Positions 39,746 to 48,142 of a DNA stretch of 48,142 bases are shown here, piece after piece (the first letter of the stretch is position 1; each line of letters begins with the position of its first letter). The stretch is from NCBI GenBank assembly GCA_018715775.1, contig DVKZ01000128.1:1-48142 (forward strand), written 5' to 3'. The DNA comes from Candidatus Fimousia stercorigallinarum. GTDB taxonomy: Bacteria > Bacillota > Clostridia > Lachnospirales > Lachnospiraceae. Below the pieces are notes generated by a model. The model was not told the origin of the DNA. It ran no database searches and saw only the letters and a list, made by a program, of their open reading frames with translations. The translations under genes and the position numbers were made by a program.

Positions 39746-40996
39746 TCAAATCAACAATTCTTCTATCATTCCGGCTAAATACAGCGATCCGAGACAAAAC
39801 AGACAGTCCTGCTTCCTTTTTTTCGCCTGTGCATAAGCTTTGGAAACATCTTCCTCGATCATAATCTCTGTATTTGTGTATCTCTCAAATATATCTTTTA
39901 TCAATAAAGGATTGGCTTTTCGCCTCCCTGGTATACATGTTATAATAATACGTTCAAAGAAAAACGCTTTACAAATGATCGAAATCATTTCTTCATAATC
40001 CTTATCCGCAACGACAGCAAACAACAGATCTTTTTTTCTGTCGGAAAACTGCATCCTGACGGAACGGACCCATGCCCGAACAGCATGAGGGTTATGCGCT
40101 CCATCCAGTATAACGCCGGGTTCGATTTCTTCCATCCGTGCCGGCCATCTCATCGTTTCAATGCCCGAACGAATTGCTTCATCCGAAATTCCCGGTATAA
40201 TTTCCTTTACCGCATGGACTGCAATATCTGCATTCCAGAGCTGATATTCCGCATATGAAAAAATCTTCAAATCATTAAATCTATGATAACCACTTTCCAA
40301 AGAAATTGCAATGCATTTCTTGTGATTTTCTTTAATCTTAATATCTTCTTTTGAAAGTTTTATGATTTTCGAATGATTTTTGTCAGCCTTTTCCTCAATC
40401 ACCCGGTTTACTTCCGGCGTCTGAGAAAAATAGACGATTGGTTTTCCCTTCTTTATGATACCGGCTTTTTCCGCAGCAATTTCCTCCAATGTATTTCCGA
40501 GGATCTTTACATGATCCAATCCGATCGATGTGATGATTGAAATTTCAGGAGTCACAACATTGGTCGGATCATAGGTCCCGCCTAATCCGGTTTCTAAAAT
40601 ACAGTAATCTGCTTTTTGATCGGAAAAATATAAAATTGCCATTAAGAATAAATAGTCAAAAAATGATAACGGCTCTTTTGCTGCCTGCTGTATCTTCTCA
40701 AAATAATATGCAAAATCCTCGTCAGAAATATCCTGTCCGTTCATCTTTATCCGCTCATTGATCTTCACCAGATGCGGGGACGTAAAAAGAGCGGTTCGAT
40801 AACCGCCTTTTTGTAAGATGGAATCCAGAAACGCACACACGGAGCCTTTCCCGTTCGTTCCGGCTACGTGAAAAAACTTCATGCGGCTTTCCGGATTTCC
40901 AAATCTCTGTAAAATTTTTGCAACATTATCATTGGAAGGGTCTTTTGAAAAATGCTGGATCTGATCAAAAAATTGAACCGCTTCCCTGTAATCCAT
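39746..40996 (-). CDS. folC: Dihydrofolate synthase/folylpolyglutamate synthase
   Basis: A 416-residue cytoplasmic Mur-ligase-type enzyme adding glutamate to dihydropteroate and to tetrahydrofolate. The ATP loop is HVAGTNGKGSVCAFLDSIL near residue 45; other blocks are YFEKIQQAAKEPLSFFDYLFL, LETGLGGTYDPTNVV, TSIGLDHVKILGNTLEEIA with EKAGIIKKG, and near the C-terminal domain GVILDGAHNPHAVRAW. Length is normal. AGGAGG precedes the ATG. It follows valS by 8 bases, a common Firmicute pairing. Confidence 0.95.
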   Translation of the reverse strand: MDYREAVQFFDQIQHFSKDPSNDNVAKILQRFGNPESRMKFFHVAGTNGKGSVCAFLDSILQKGGYRTALFTSPHLVKINERIKMNGQDISDEDFAYYFEKIQQAAKEPLSFFDYLFLMAILYFSDQKADYCILETGLGGTYDPTNVVTPEISIITSIGLDHVKILGNTLEEIAAEKAGIIKKGKPIVYFSQTPEVNRVIEEKADKNHSKIIKLSKEDIKIKENHKKCIAISLESGYHRFNDLKIFSYAEYQLWNADIAVHAVKEIIPGISDEAIRSGIETMRWPARMEEIEPGVILDGAHNPHAVRAWVRSVRMQFSDRKKDLLFAVVADKDYEEMISIICKAFFFERIIITCIPGRRKANPLLIKDIFERYTNTEIMIEEDVSKAYAQAKKRKQDCLFCLGSLYLAGMIEELLI

Positions 40997-41004
40997 GATT
41001 CCTC

Positions 41005-43647
41005 CTATTTTTGAAGCTGCTGCAGACGCTGTTCTACCTGATCGAGCATCTGTGTATATTTTTCAAGCTTGTCGCGTTCTGCCTGTACTTTTGCTTCCGG
41101 CGCTTTGCTGACAAATTTCTCATTGTTCAGCATACCGTTGCATCGTTTGATCTCACCCTGCAGCTTCTTCTGTTCTTTTGCAAGACGTTCCAGTTCTTTT
41201 GCAATATCTACCAGATCCGTAAACGGCATATAAATCTCAGCTTCCGGGATCATAGCGGAAACCGCATCATCGGCAATTCCTGTTTTGTCATTCTGAATCA
41301 CGATCTCACTTGCATAACCAAGTGTAGCAAAGAATACCTCTCCGTTTTTAAAAATATTGCGGATTTCTTGATTTTCGGATACAACAAAAACTTTTGCTTT
41401 TTTCTTCGGAGATACGTTCATCTCAGCACGGATATTTCGGATGCCGCGTACCGCTTCTTTGATCGTTTCTACTGCTTTTTCATCTTCTGCAAAATTCCAT
41501 TCGTCTTTATATTCTGGCCATTGTGCCAACATGATGGATTCTTCCTCTGTCAAATTGCAGTAGATTTCTTCTGTAATAAACGGCATATATGGATGCAGAA
41601 GTTTCAGTGATTCGGTTAATACTGTTTTCAGCGTCCACAATGCTGCTGCTTTCGTATCGTCATCTTCATTATAAAGACGAGGTTTTACCATTTCAATATA
41701 CCAGTCACAGAATTCCTCCCAGATAAAATCATTAATCTTCTGAACAGCGATGCCAAGTTCAAATTTTTCCATATTATCCGTAACGTCTTTTGCTACGGTA
41801 TTCAGCTTCGATAGGATCCATTTATCGGCGCTCGTAAGATCTGAAAGCGTTACTTTTGTAAAATCAACCTTATCAAAATTCATCATAATAAATCTGGATG
41901 CATTCCATACTTTATTCGCAAAATTACGGCTCGCTTCTACACGCTTCATATAAAAACGCATGTCATTTCCAGGCGCATTGCCCGTTACAAGGGTAAATCT
42001 TAACGCATCAGCACCGTATTTTTCAATAATCTTAAGCGGATCGATTCCGTTTCCGAGAGATTTGCTCATCTTACGTCCTTCGGCATCGCGAACAAGTCCA
42101 TGGATCAATACCGTATGGAACGGAGATTTTCCTGTATGTTCATAACCGGAGAACATCATACGTACTACCCAGAAGAAAATAATATCATATCCGGTTACGA
42201 GTACGTCGGTAGGATAAAAATAATCCATTTCTTCTGTTTTTTCCGGCCATCCGAGTGTAGAAAACGGCCATAAGGCAGAACTAAACCATGTATCCAAAGT
42301 GTCTTCATCCTGTGTGATATGGGTAGATCCGCATTTTGGGCATACTGCCGGTTTGCCGCCTTTTTGTACGATCGTTTCGCCGCAGTCATCACAGTAATAT
42401 GCCGGGATTCTATGCCCCCACCATAACTGTCTGGAAATACACCAGTCGCGGATATTTTCCAGCCAGTGCAGATATGTTTTTGTATAACGTTCCGGAACAA
42501 ATTTCAGTTCCCCTTTATCAATTGCTTCGATCGCAGGTTTTGCAAGTTGATCCATCTTTACAAACCACTGCGGTTTAATCATCGGCTCAATCGTTGCTTT
42601 ACAACGGTCATGCGTGCCGACTGCATGCGTGTGTTCTTTAATCTTAACCAGGTATCCCTGTTCTTTTAAGTCTTCTACGATTGCTTTTCTCGCCTCATAT
42701 CGGTCCATACCCGCATACTTTCCGCCAAGTTCATTAATCGTAGCATCGTCATTCATGATATTGATTTCCGGAAGATTGTGTCTCTTTCCAACTTCAAAAT
42801 CATTTGGATCATGTGCAGGCGTGATTTTTACGCATCCGGTTCCAAATTCTTTGTCTACGTATTCATCCGCAATGACCGGGATCTGGCGGTTGCACAGAGG
42901 CAGCTCCAACATCTTGCCTACCAGGTGCTGATATCTTTCATCATCCGGATGAACGGCTACTGCCGTATCTCCAAGCATCGTTTCCGGACGTGTTGTTGCA
43001 ATTTCTACTACTTCATCACTTCCGACAACCGGATAATTAATGTGCCAGAAATGTCCTGCCTGATCAACGTGTTCTACTTCCGCATCAGAGATCGAAGTCT
43101 GGCATACCGGACACCAGTTAATGATTCTGGAGCCTTTATAAATATAACCTTTGTTATATAAATTAACGAATACTTCTTCTACTGCCTTCGAACATCCTTC
43201 GTCCATGGTAAAACGCTCTCTGTCCCAGTCACAGGCAGAACCTAATTTTTTTAATTGGTTAACGATTGTTCCGCCGTACTCTTCTTTCCATTCCCAGGCA
43301 TATTTTAAGAATTCTTCTCTCGTAAGATCAGATTTTTCAATTCCTTCCTTTTTTAACTTTTCAACAACCTTTACTTCTGTCGCAATACTTGCATGGTCTG
43401 TTCCCGGCTGCCACAGCGTATTATATCCCTGCATTTTCTTGAAACGGATCAAGATATCCTGCAGTGTTTCGTCGAGTGCATGTCCCATATGAAGTTTCCC
43501 CGTAATATTGGGAGGAGGAATGACGATCGTAAATGGTGTTTTGCTTCTGTCTACTTCGGCGTGGAAATACTTTTTATCCAACCATTTCTGATATAATCTA
43601 TCCTCAATTTCGGATGGATTATAATTTTTTTCTAACTCTTTATTCAT
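41005..43647 (-). CDS. valS: Valyl-tRNA synthetase
   Basis: An 880-residue class Ia enzyme charging tRNA-Val, with an editing domain against threonyl-tRNA. HIGH is [20 protein letters not shown] is [14 protein letters not shown]. The editing (CP1) domain includes [18 protein letters not shown] and [19 protein letters not shown]. Two zinc-knuckle-like segments ([15 protein letters not shown] and CPKCGS) are present. A coiled-coil C-terminus ([26 protein letters not shown]) binds tRNA. An earlier in-frame start would add 14 residues; the ATG at 43645-43647 has AAGGAGAC. It heads the valS-folC-TPR operon. No T-box is found; a 14-bp hairpin lies in the leader. Confidence 0.98.
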   Translation of the reverse strand: MNKELEKNYNPSEIEDRLYQKWLDKKYFHAEVDRSKTPFTIVIPPPNITGKLHMGHALDETLQDILIRFKKMQGYNTLWQPGTDHASIATEVKVVEKLKKEGIEKSDLTREEFLKYAWEWKEEYGGTIVNQLKKLGSACDWDRERFTMDEGCSKAVEEVFVNLYNKGYIYKGSRIINWCPVCQTSISDAEVEHVDQAGHFWHINYPVVGSDEVVEIATTRPETMLGDTAVAVHPDDERYQHLVGKMLELPLCNRQIPVIADEYVDKEFGTGCVKITPAHDPNDFEVGKRHNLPEINIMNDDATINELGGKYAGMDRYEARKAIVEDLKEQGYLVKIKEHTHAVGTHDRCKATIEPMIKPQWFVKMDQLAKPAIEAIDKGELKFVPERYTKTYLHWLENIRDWCISRQLWWGHRIPAYYCDDCGETIVQKGGKPAVCPKCGSTHITQDEDTLDTWFSSALWPFSTLGWPEKTEEMDYFYPTDVLVTGYDIIFFWVVRMMFSGYEHTGKSPFHTVLIHGLVRDAEGRKMSKSLGNGIDPLKIIEKYGADALRFTLVTGNAPGNDMRFYMKRVEASRNFANKVWNASRFIMMNFDKVDFTKVTLSDLTSADKWILSKLNTVAKDVTDNMEKFELGIAVQKINDFIWEEFCDWYIEMVKPRLYNEDDDTKAAALWTLKTVLTESLKLLHPYMPFITEEIYCNLTEEESIMLAQWPEYKDEWNFAEDEKAVETIKEAVRGIRNIRAEMNVSPKKKAKVFVVSENQEIRNIFKNGEVFFATLGYASEIVIQNDKTGIADDAVSAMIPEAEIYMPFTDLVDIAKELERLAKEQKKLQGEIKRCNGMLNNEKFVSKAPEAKVQAERDKLEKYTQMLDQVEQRLQQLQK

Positions 43648-43677
43648 CTTTTTGTCTCCTTGTCTATTTATAAAGGA

Positions 43678-43709
43678 ACAGCCCTCCATCCTATCGGATG
43701 AAAAGCTGT
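43678..43709 (-). promoter_or_regulatory. Leader hairpin of valS
   Basis: On the minus strand ACAGCTTTTCATCC and GGATGGAGGGCTGT pair over 14 positions (three G-U) around GATA. It lies about 20 bases after the predicted transcript start and has no U-tract. It may stabilise the mRNA or bind a regulator. Confidence 0.4.
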
Positions 43710-43735
43710 CTTTGCTTTCTTCTCATACGCATATA

Positions 43736-43764
43736 ATTTTATGCAATCCTTCATTCTCTGTCAA
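43736..43764 (-). promoter_or_regulatory. SigA promoter of valS
   Basis: On the minus strand a perfect TTGACA (43759-43764), 17 bases, TAAAAT (43736-43741). The TGA of the -35 is the stop codon (43761-43763) of the upstream gene. Confidence 0.75.
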
Positions 43765-44678
43765 GCGGTTTCCAGTGTTTGCGTTAAATATCCATCCAGT
43801 TTCCGCATTTTTTCCTGCAATTGCTGAAGGAATCCATCCATTTCTTTTTCAATCAGGAAAATTTCCGGACAGAACAAGTATTGATCCGGCTGCTGAAAAT
43901 GTAAAATTTCCAGGATACCGCAATATTCATTTTTCGCTCTCCGATAATTTTCACGATATTCCAGTTTATGAACGATCTTCTCTACATATGGATATGCTTC
44001 CATCTGGTATTCATCCACCTCTTCCAATACCGTTTGATATTTCTGATCATAGAATCGGAGCAGGCTTTCCTTCTCCTCAATCTTCTGCTTGAGCGCCTGG
44101 ATCTCGCGCTCGAGTTCTTCGCTTTCTTCTTCTGACGAAACATCCATTTCCTGCTTTAATGCATAGGCATGGTACGCAAATAAAAACAACGGAACGAGCG
44201 TCATAATAAACACGGCAGGTATCACAATATTATTATATATCCTTAACATGATAAGATGAAAGACGATCGAACAGATAAACATTAATCCAAAAGAAAGCAC
44301 CAAAAGCATCCTGTGATACTGTTTTTTGCGTTCTTCCCGGTGCCGGGCGTGATATTGTTTCCACTTTTCTTTCGACGACTGCAGATCTGCCTTCAGGATA
44401 GATACTTCGTCTTCAATCTGCTGTATTTGACTGAAATCATTTTTTAAAACTGCTCTGTTCATAAGAACCGGCATCACGTCTTTTTTTCTCAAATCACCGC
44501 CTGCGATCTGCTCCCATCCTTTTTCCAGTATCTGATAAAACATCTGTGCCTTCTCTACAAGCGCAAACAACTGTTCATCCGTCATATTTCCAAGAGAATC
44601 CATGTCTTTTTTTATCTGCCTGTTTTTCTCCAGCTCTGCTTCATATAATTTTATCAGACGTTGTCTTTCATCCATCAT
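43761..44678 (-). CDS. Coiled-coil membrane protein of unknown function
   Basis: A 305-residue protein. Residues 1-120 are helical and charged (LIKLYEAELEKNRQIKKDMDS, EVSILKADLQSSKEKWKQY). Two membrane helices at about 122-142 (MLLVLSFGLMFICSIVFHLIM) and 149-170 (IVIPAVFIMTLVPLFLFAYH) form a hairpin, so both ends are probably cytoplasmic. A second coiled coil follows (EESEELEREIQALKQKIEEKES), then a helical tail. I do not recognise a family. The start overlaps the stop of the preceding TPR gene (ATGA) with AAGGAGG before it. It is last in the 46-44 kb cluster. Confidence 0.8.
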   Translation of the reverse strand: MMDERQRLIKLYEAELEKNRQIKKDMDSLGNMTDEQLFALVEKAQMFYQILEKGWEQIAGGDLRKKDVMPVLMNRAVLKNDFSQIQQIEDEVSILKADLQSSKEKWKQYHARHREERKKQYHRMLLVLSFGLMFICSIVFHLIMLRIYNNIVIPAVFIMTLVPLFLFAYHAYALKQEMDVSSEEESEELEREIQALKQKIEEKESLLRFYDQKYQTVLEEVDEYQMEAYPYVEKIVHKLEYRENYRRAKNEYCGILEILHFQQPDQYLFCPEIFLIEKEMDGFLQQLQEKMRKLDGYLTQTLETA

Positions 44679-45421
44679 TCTACCTCCTTACGGTAGTCCT
44701 TTTTCCATTGTTCCAGTATTTTCTTTTTTTGCTGATGATTTGTCATGTTCCCTGCATCCTGCCGCTGTCGTTCCCATTCATTTCTCCAGTTATTCCACTT
44801 CTTGATAAAAGCAGGATAATCGGAACCTGCCATGATTTTAACGGAGGCAAATTCTCCCTGCATCATCAGGATCGCATAGTACGCGTGCAGGATGTGCTTT
44901 CTGCCGCTGATCTCATATGCCTCATAAAAATACGCGGCGGCATGTTCAAAATCCCATTGATGTGCATAACAAACACCCATATTATAACAGGTTTTTGCAT
45001 TTTTTTCTATATAATACGCCTGACGATAATAATGCAATGCCCGGTCGTACCTGTGCTGTTTGATATATTCATCTGCCAGACGGTTTTTGCGTTCCCCATC
45101 CGTCATTTTTTCATATCGATCATATTTTTTCATCAGTACATTGATTTCCTGAGGAAGAAAGTAATTCCGGCACGTAATGATCTTTTCCAATTTTTCTTTT
45201 TGTGTTGAAAGCCTGTCCCATTCCTGTTCCAGATCCCGGATCCCTAATTCCGATGATATCCACATCACAAGGCTTTCTGGTATCTCTTCTTCCACAAAGA
45301 AAATAAAATATTCCCGGATGTAGTAACATAACTCCTCATAGGTGGAAATCTCCTGATGAAAAGAAGAAAACCGGTATGTATTTTCCGCTTCTTTTGTTTC
45401 ACATAATATTATCTGTCCCAT
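44675..45421 (-). CDS. TPR-like protein of the DUF5716/DUF5717-type cluster
   Basis: A 248-residue soluble protein. The N-terminal 80 residues are of unknown type (GQIILCETKEAENTYRF, YFIFFVEEEIPESLVMWI). Residues about 120-195 form TPR-like pairs: NRLADEYIKQHRYDRALHYY, KNAKTCYNMGVCYAHQWDFE, HAAAYFYEAYEISGRKHIL. The C-terminus is basic and charged. The frame is open 29 codons further upstream, overlapping the preceding gene, but AAAGGAACG is spaced for the ATG at 45419-45421. It lies 16 bases after the DUF5716-like gene and overlaps the next by 4 bases. Function unknown; TPR repeats suggest protein binding. Confidence 0.8.
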   Translation of the reverse strand: MGQIILCETKEAENTYRFSSFHQEISTYEELCYYIREYFIFFVEEEIPESLVMWISSELGIRDLEQEWDRLSTQKEKLEKIITCRNYFLPQEINVLMKKYDRYEKMTDGERKNRLADEYIKQHRYDRALHYYRQAYYIEKNAKTCYNMGVCYAHQWDFEHAAAYFYEAYEISGRKHILHAYYAILMMQGEFASVKIMAGSDYPAFIKKWNNWRNEWERQRQDAGNMTNHQQKKKILEQWKKDYRKEVE

Positions 45422-45437
45422 ATTAACGTTCCTTTCG

Positions 45438-46418
45438 TCACGGCAGCTTAAACTCTTCCTGATAGATGATACCTTTTCCTTCCCTGGTGATCCCAAATCC
45501 CATATCATATACCGTAATCTTTAATGTCTTGGGTCCCGTACAATAAATGTGCAGTTTCCATTTTGTCGTGCGCACAGGATATTCCTGTTTTATATGGAGC
45601 GGCAGTCTGATCGTCAGCTTCTGCCGGCTGACAGAATGCACGCCTTCAATCTCCAGATCCTCACATTCATCCATGAGAAATTGTACGCTGCCTTCTGTCA
45701 CAAACCAAAATTCTCCTGGCTGGATAATCGGCACAAAGACATCTTTCTGTCCGTGATGAAATGCGCGGATCCCCCAGTAATACAAATGATGATCCTGTGT
45801 ATAGACCGTATATTCCTGCCGTTTATCCTTCAACCAGAAAACCGCTCCATTCGCAAACAGATGATTCCCCATAAATACTCTTCTGCCGCTACACAAAGAA
45901 GCCAGGCTCATCTTCATCCATTCTCCTTCAAATTCTTCTCCGACTAAAAATACATTTGCAATATTGCCGTGATTCAGCCTGTCCGCCGCCTGCTTTGTAA
46001 AAAATTTATCTTTACTCTTTTCCGACTGCAGCTCATCAATCTTTTCTTCCCGCCTTTTCACAAGGCATATTTTCCCTTGCCGCTGAAACTTCAGATAAGA
46101 AAAGGAATGCCTGTGAAATTCAAATACCCCGGTTTCCTGTTTTCGGATTGTCCGATTTTGTGCCAGAATATAAGCTGCAAAAGCGTCTTCTTTCGGGATC
46201 AGATACACGCCTTCCTTCTGAACAGCAAGCACTTCTTTTGTCATACGCTCAAACACAAGGACTACCCTGTCTTCGTCATTTTTCTTATAGCTTCCTGCAA
46301 ACAACAGGCGTTCTTCCAACGACGTTGGACAGGAGACCTTATCCAGATCCTGCAGTTCCTTTCCGTCAAAGGTACTTATATAACATATATCATTTGTAAA
46401 ATCAAATCCATAATCCAT
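45438..46418 (-). CDS. Uncharacterised protein, resembles DUF5716 family
   Basis: A 326-residue soluble protein without signal or membrane helix. It starts MDYGFDFTNDICYISTFDG, a beta-hairpin that recalls the phosphate-loop start of actin/Hsp70 folds, though later ATPase motifs are not evident. The C-terminal half is beta-rich, ending TLKITVYDMGFGITREGKGI, a D(M/L)GFG block that I associate from memory with DUF5716 proteins of Lachnospiraceae. The family name is not checked. TAGGAG precedes the ATG. It is 9 bases after the DUF5717-like gene. Function unknown. Confidence 0.72.
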   Translation of the reverse strand: MDYGFDFTNDICYISTFDGKELQDLDKVSCPTSLEERLLFAGSYKKNDEDRVVLVFERMTKEVLAVQKEGVYLIPKEDAFAAYILAQNRTIRKQETGVFEFHRHSFSYLKFQRQGKICLVKRREEKIDELQSEKSKDKFFTKQAADRLNHGNIANVFLVGEEFEGEWMKMSLASLCSGRRVFMGNHLFANGAVFWLKDKRQEYTVYTQDHHLYYWGIRAFHHGQKDVFVPIIQPGEFWFVTEGSVQFLMDECEDLEIEGVHSVSRQKLTIRLPLHIKQEYPVRTTKWKLHIYCTGPKTLKITVYDMGFGITREGKGIIYQEEFKLP

Positions 46419-46427
46419 TTTCTACTC

Positions 46428-48142
46428 CTATAGCCACGGCTCCATCGATTTCTCGATCATATATTCCGTCCGGTCAAACTGCTCCATCAGATCATATACT
46501 TTATCGCTGTGGATCACCGATAACATCTCATTGATTTTGTGATACTTTAATCCCTTGCCTTTCATGGCACCGGATTCAATCGTTATAGACTCCCGGTGCT
46601 TCTTCTCATCGCCCTCAATTGTAACATAGATGTCCGGATGTTCATCAATGAACGGGCGGAAATAACCGATATACACACCACTCAAGATTTCTGTCATAGG
46701 CATCTCCCAAATGATTCCCTGTTTCCCCGTCTGACAATGCATGATTACCTGATAATCCGCCAGACCCCGGAATGTCACAAAGGACATACAGTACAATTTC
46801 TGCGGAAGACTGATCTTTTTCTCAAATCTCAGGAAAAAGGCGAGATAAATATCGCGGTCGACAAGATCCTCGATCACTTTTAAGGCCAATCCTTGTTCCG
46901 CCTCATCCAGCGTCTCCTTCTTTGATATACTGTGAAGCCATGATAACGGATAATGGATATCCTGCCATCCGCACTGCTGCATAAACTGCATCAGATAGGA
47001 TACAAAGGAGTCTTTATATGTCTTACCATTTGCAAAGTACCATTTCCCGAATTCTTCTAAGACAAAATGCGATAATTTCTCATTCTTTTTGCATCTCTTA
47101 ACATATTCCAAAAAGATAATTTCCATGTCTTCATTCAAATTCTGATTTTCCGCCGCTTTCACGATTATATATTCCGTATAGTCCCGGTTGAAAATACCAC
47201 ATTCCATTCCCCGCTTCCACAGATCAATATGATATTCGGCTTCCAGCGGAATATGCTGCTGCAGATAGAGGAGGATTTTTTTATCATATACATGATTATA
47301 AAATAAGTTTTCACAAATATGCGCGGTAAAAGAGGACTTCATTCCATTTAATTGATCGATCAAATGAAAGGCCGCCTTTTTCAACAATTCCGGTTTTACC
47401 TCTTCAAAGCCGTAACGCTCCATCCCCTTCACTGCTTCATCATAGAATTCCCGGCTGATAAAATATTCAATCACAGAGATTCGGTTTTTCTCCTGAATCT
47501 TTTCCCAGCGTACCTGTTTCAAAAAATCTTCCAATGCTGCATATTCTTCATTTCTGTAATAATAATCCAAAAGCAGCTCCAGGATTATCTCCTTTAATTC
47601 GCCGCTGATCATTTGTGAATTCTGCATACGAAGCGCCGTCTGGATATCGTCTTTCACAAAGGACGTCTTTTGTCTGAAGAAACTTGCTTCCTTGATCAGC
47701 AACTTTTCATGTACAACATGATGCTGCCTACAGATTTCATAATACCGTTCCTCATCAAGAACGGATTCCATCTTCCAGGAAATCGAAGAAATATATGGAT
47801 TCCCCTCTTTATCATAAAACACGAGCATAAAGCAGTCAGAATAAATATCGCAATATGCAGTACCGTCTTTCATTTCATAGACATCCAGCTGCTCTTTCTC
47901 CAGATGTTTGACAACTACCGTTTGCATAAATGGATTGCTGCAGACGATCTTCTTTTTAAAGATTATATTCGGAAGCACAGCGATCATCCGGTCTTCCCTG
48001 ATCAGATGAGGAAGATATTTTTGATATAAATAAGCATACAGATCGGATATCCGCTCCTGTTTCACGGAATCAAGAACAAACATCTTGATCTTAGGCTGAT
48101 AAGATCGTACAATCTTTCCATACGATGCTTCATTCTTGCATA
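46428..48142 (-). CDS. Large uncharacterised protein, C-terminal part (resembles DUF5717), 5' end outside window
   Basis: The frame has an ATG at 48081-48083 but continues open upstream to the window edge (reading KNEASYGKIVRSYQPKIK before that Met), and no ribosome binding site stands before it. I therefore take it as the C-terminal 571 or more residues of a longer protein. The visible part alternates beta segments (MIAVLPNIIFKKKIVC, MLVFYDKEGNPYISSISW) with a long helical repeat region (YYRNEEYAALEDFLKQV, FYDEAVKGMERYGF), and a beta-rich end (VTIEGDEKKHRESITIESG). This agrees with DUF5717 proteins of Lachnospiraceae (about 1,100 residues), as I remember them. No catalytic motif is seen. Confidence 0.75.
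   Translation of the reverse strand, partial: CKNEASYGKIVRSYQPKIKMFVLDSVKQERISDLYAYLYQKYLPHLIREDRMIAVLPNIIFKKKIVCSNPFMQTVVVKHLEKEQLDVYEMKDGTAYCDIYSDCFMLVFYDKEGNPYISSISWKMESVLDEERYYEICRQHHVVHEKLLIKEASFFRQKTSFVKDDIQTALRMQNSQMISGELKEIILELLLDYYYRNEEYAALEDFLKQVRWEKIQEKNRISVIEYFISREFYDEAVKGMERYGFEEVKPELLKKAAFHLIDQLNGMKSSFTAHICENLFYNHVYDKKILLYLQQHIPLEAEYHIDLWKRGMECGIFNRDYTEYIIVKAAENQNLNEDMEIIFLEYVKRCKKNEKLSHFVLEEFGKWYFANGKTYKDSFVSYLMQFMQQCGWQDIHYPLSWLHSISKKETLDEAEQGLALKVIEDLVDRDIYLAFFLRFEKKISLPQKLYCMSFVTFRGLADYQVIMHCQTGKQGIIWEMPMTEILSGVYIGYFRPFIDEHPDIYVTIEGDEKKHRESITIESGAMKGKGLKYHKINEMLSVIHSDKVYDLMEQFDRTEYMIEKSMEPWL

Noticed and set aside
43648..43760. Possible T-box before valS
   Set aside because: The leader is too short and lacks the AGGGTGGNACCGCG core; only a hairpin is seen.
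1..48142. CRISPR arrays, insertion sequences, integrases, tRNA or rRNA genes
   Set aside because: No regular direct repeats with spacers, no transposase-like frame, and no cloverleaf was recognised by eye; a dedicated scan would settle the RNA genes.

Overview
The window reads as a contiguous piece of chromosome from a low-to-moderate GC, spore-forming, strictly anaerobic Firmicute of the class Clostridia, most likely a gut-type Lachnospiraceae. The evidence is the set of sporulation genes (spoIIAA-spoIIAB-sigF, spoIIID, spoVAD-spoVAE, an alpha/beta-type SASP), AddAB recombination, a T-box in front of leuA, anaerobe oxygen-defence proteins (desulfoferrodoxin, rubredoxin-fused flavin reductase, flavodiiron protein), and a terminal cluster resembling the lachnospiral DUF5716/DUF5717 families. 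I see no insertion sequence, prophage, CRISPR array, tRNA or rRNA. The species cannot be named from the sequence alone.

Layout. 1-1.4 kb: the 5' part of a CorA-type transporter, an XRE regulator and a divergent small acidic membrane protein. 1.4-5.6 kb (minus): cardiolipin synthase, methyltransferase, Hsp33 and a DUF1275 protein, preceded by a SASP gene with a SigG-like promoter. 5.7-12.7 kb (minus): addB-addA. 12.8-15.3 kb: a small FMN_bind-like membrane protein, an acidic lipoprotein and a ClC exchanger with a TrkA-C domain. 15.4-17.5 kb: T-box-controlled leuA. 17.6-20 kb: hrb-dfx (minus) divergent from fprA (plus). 20.1-23.5 kb: yigZ, a DUF6514-like protein and a class A PBP-like protein lacking its active-site residues. 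23.6-28.6 kb: spoVAD-spoVAE, two HAD phosphatases, a parvulin, a DUF554 protein and spoIIID. 28.6-35.2 kb (minus): rho, rpmE, then DUF1385-prmC-prfA-nadE. 35.4-38.4 kb (minus): the spoIIA operon and an LCP-family protein. 38.4-43.7 kb (minus): valS-folC-TPR protein. 43.8-48.1 kb (minus): four uncharacterised co-directional genes, the first running off the window.

The genes form several small functional units. prfA and prmC (the methyltransferase that modifies RF1) sit together, as do rho and rpmE. hrb, dfx and fprA make an oxygen/superoxide reduction unit. The sporulation genes are scattered, and several have promoter-like sequences fitting their expected sigma factors: SigH before spoIIAA, SigE before spoIIID, SigG before the SASP.

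The points most worth a second look are: (i) the PBP1a-like protein at 21200-23494, in which all three transpeptidase motifs and one of the two glycosyltransferase glutamates are replaced, a probable pseudoenzyme; (ii) the uncharacterised cluster at 43761-48142; (iii) Rho with a charged Lys/Glu/His-rich insert; (iv) the candidate leader RNA of rpmE; (v) promoters whose -35 box contains the stop codon of the preceding gene (valS, LCP), and the corA promoter nested in a terminator hairpin; (vi) spoVAD-spoVAE without spoVAC.
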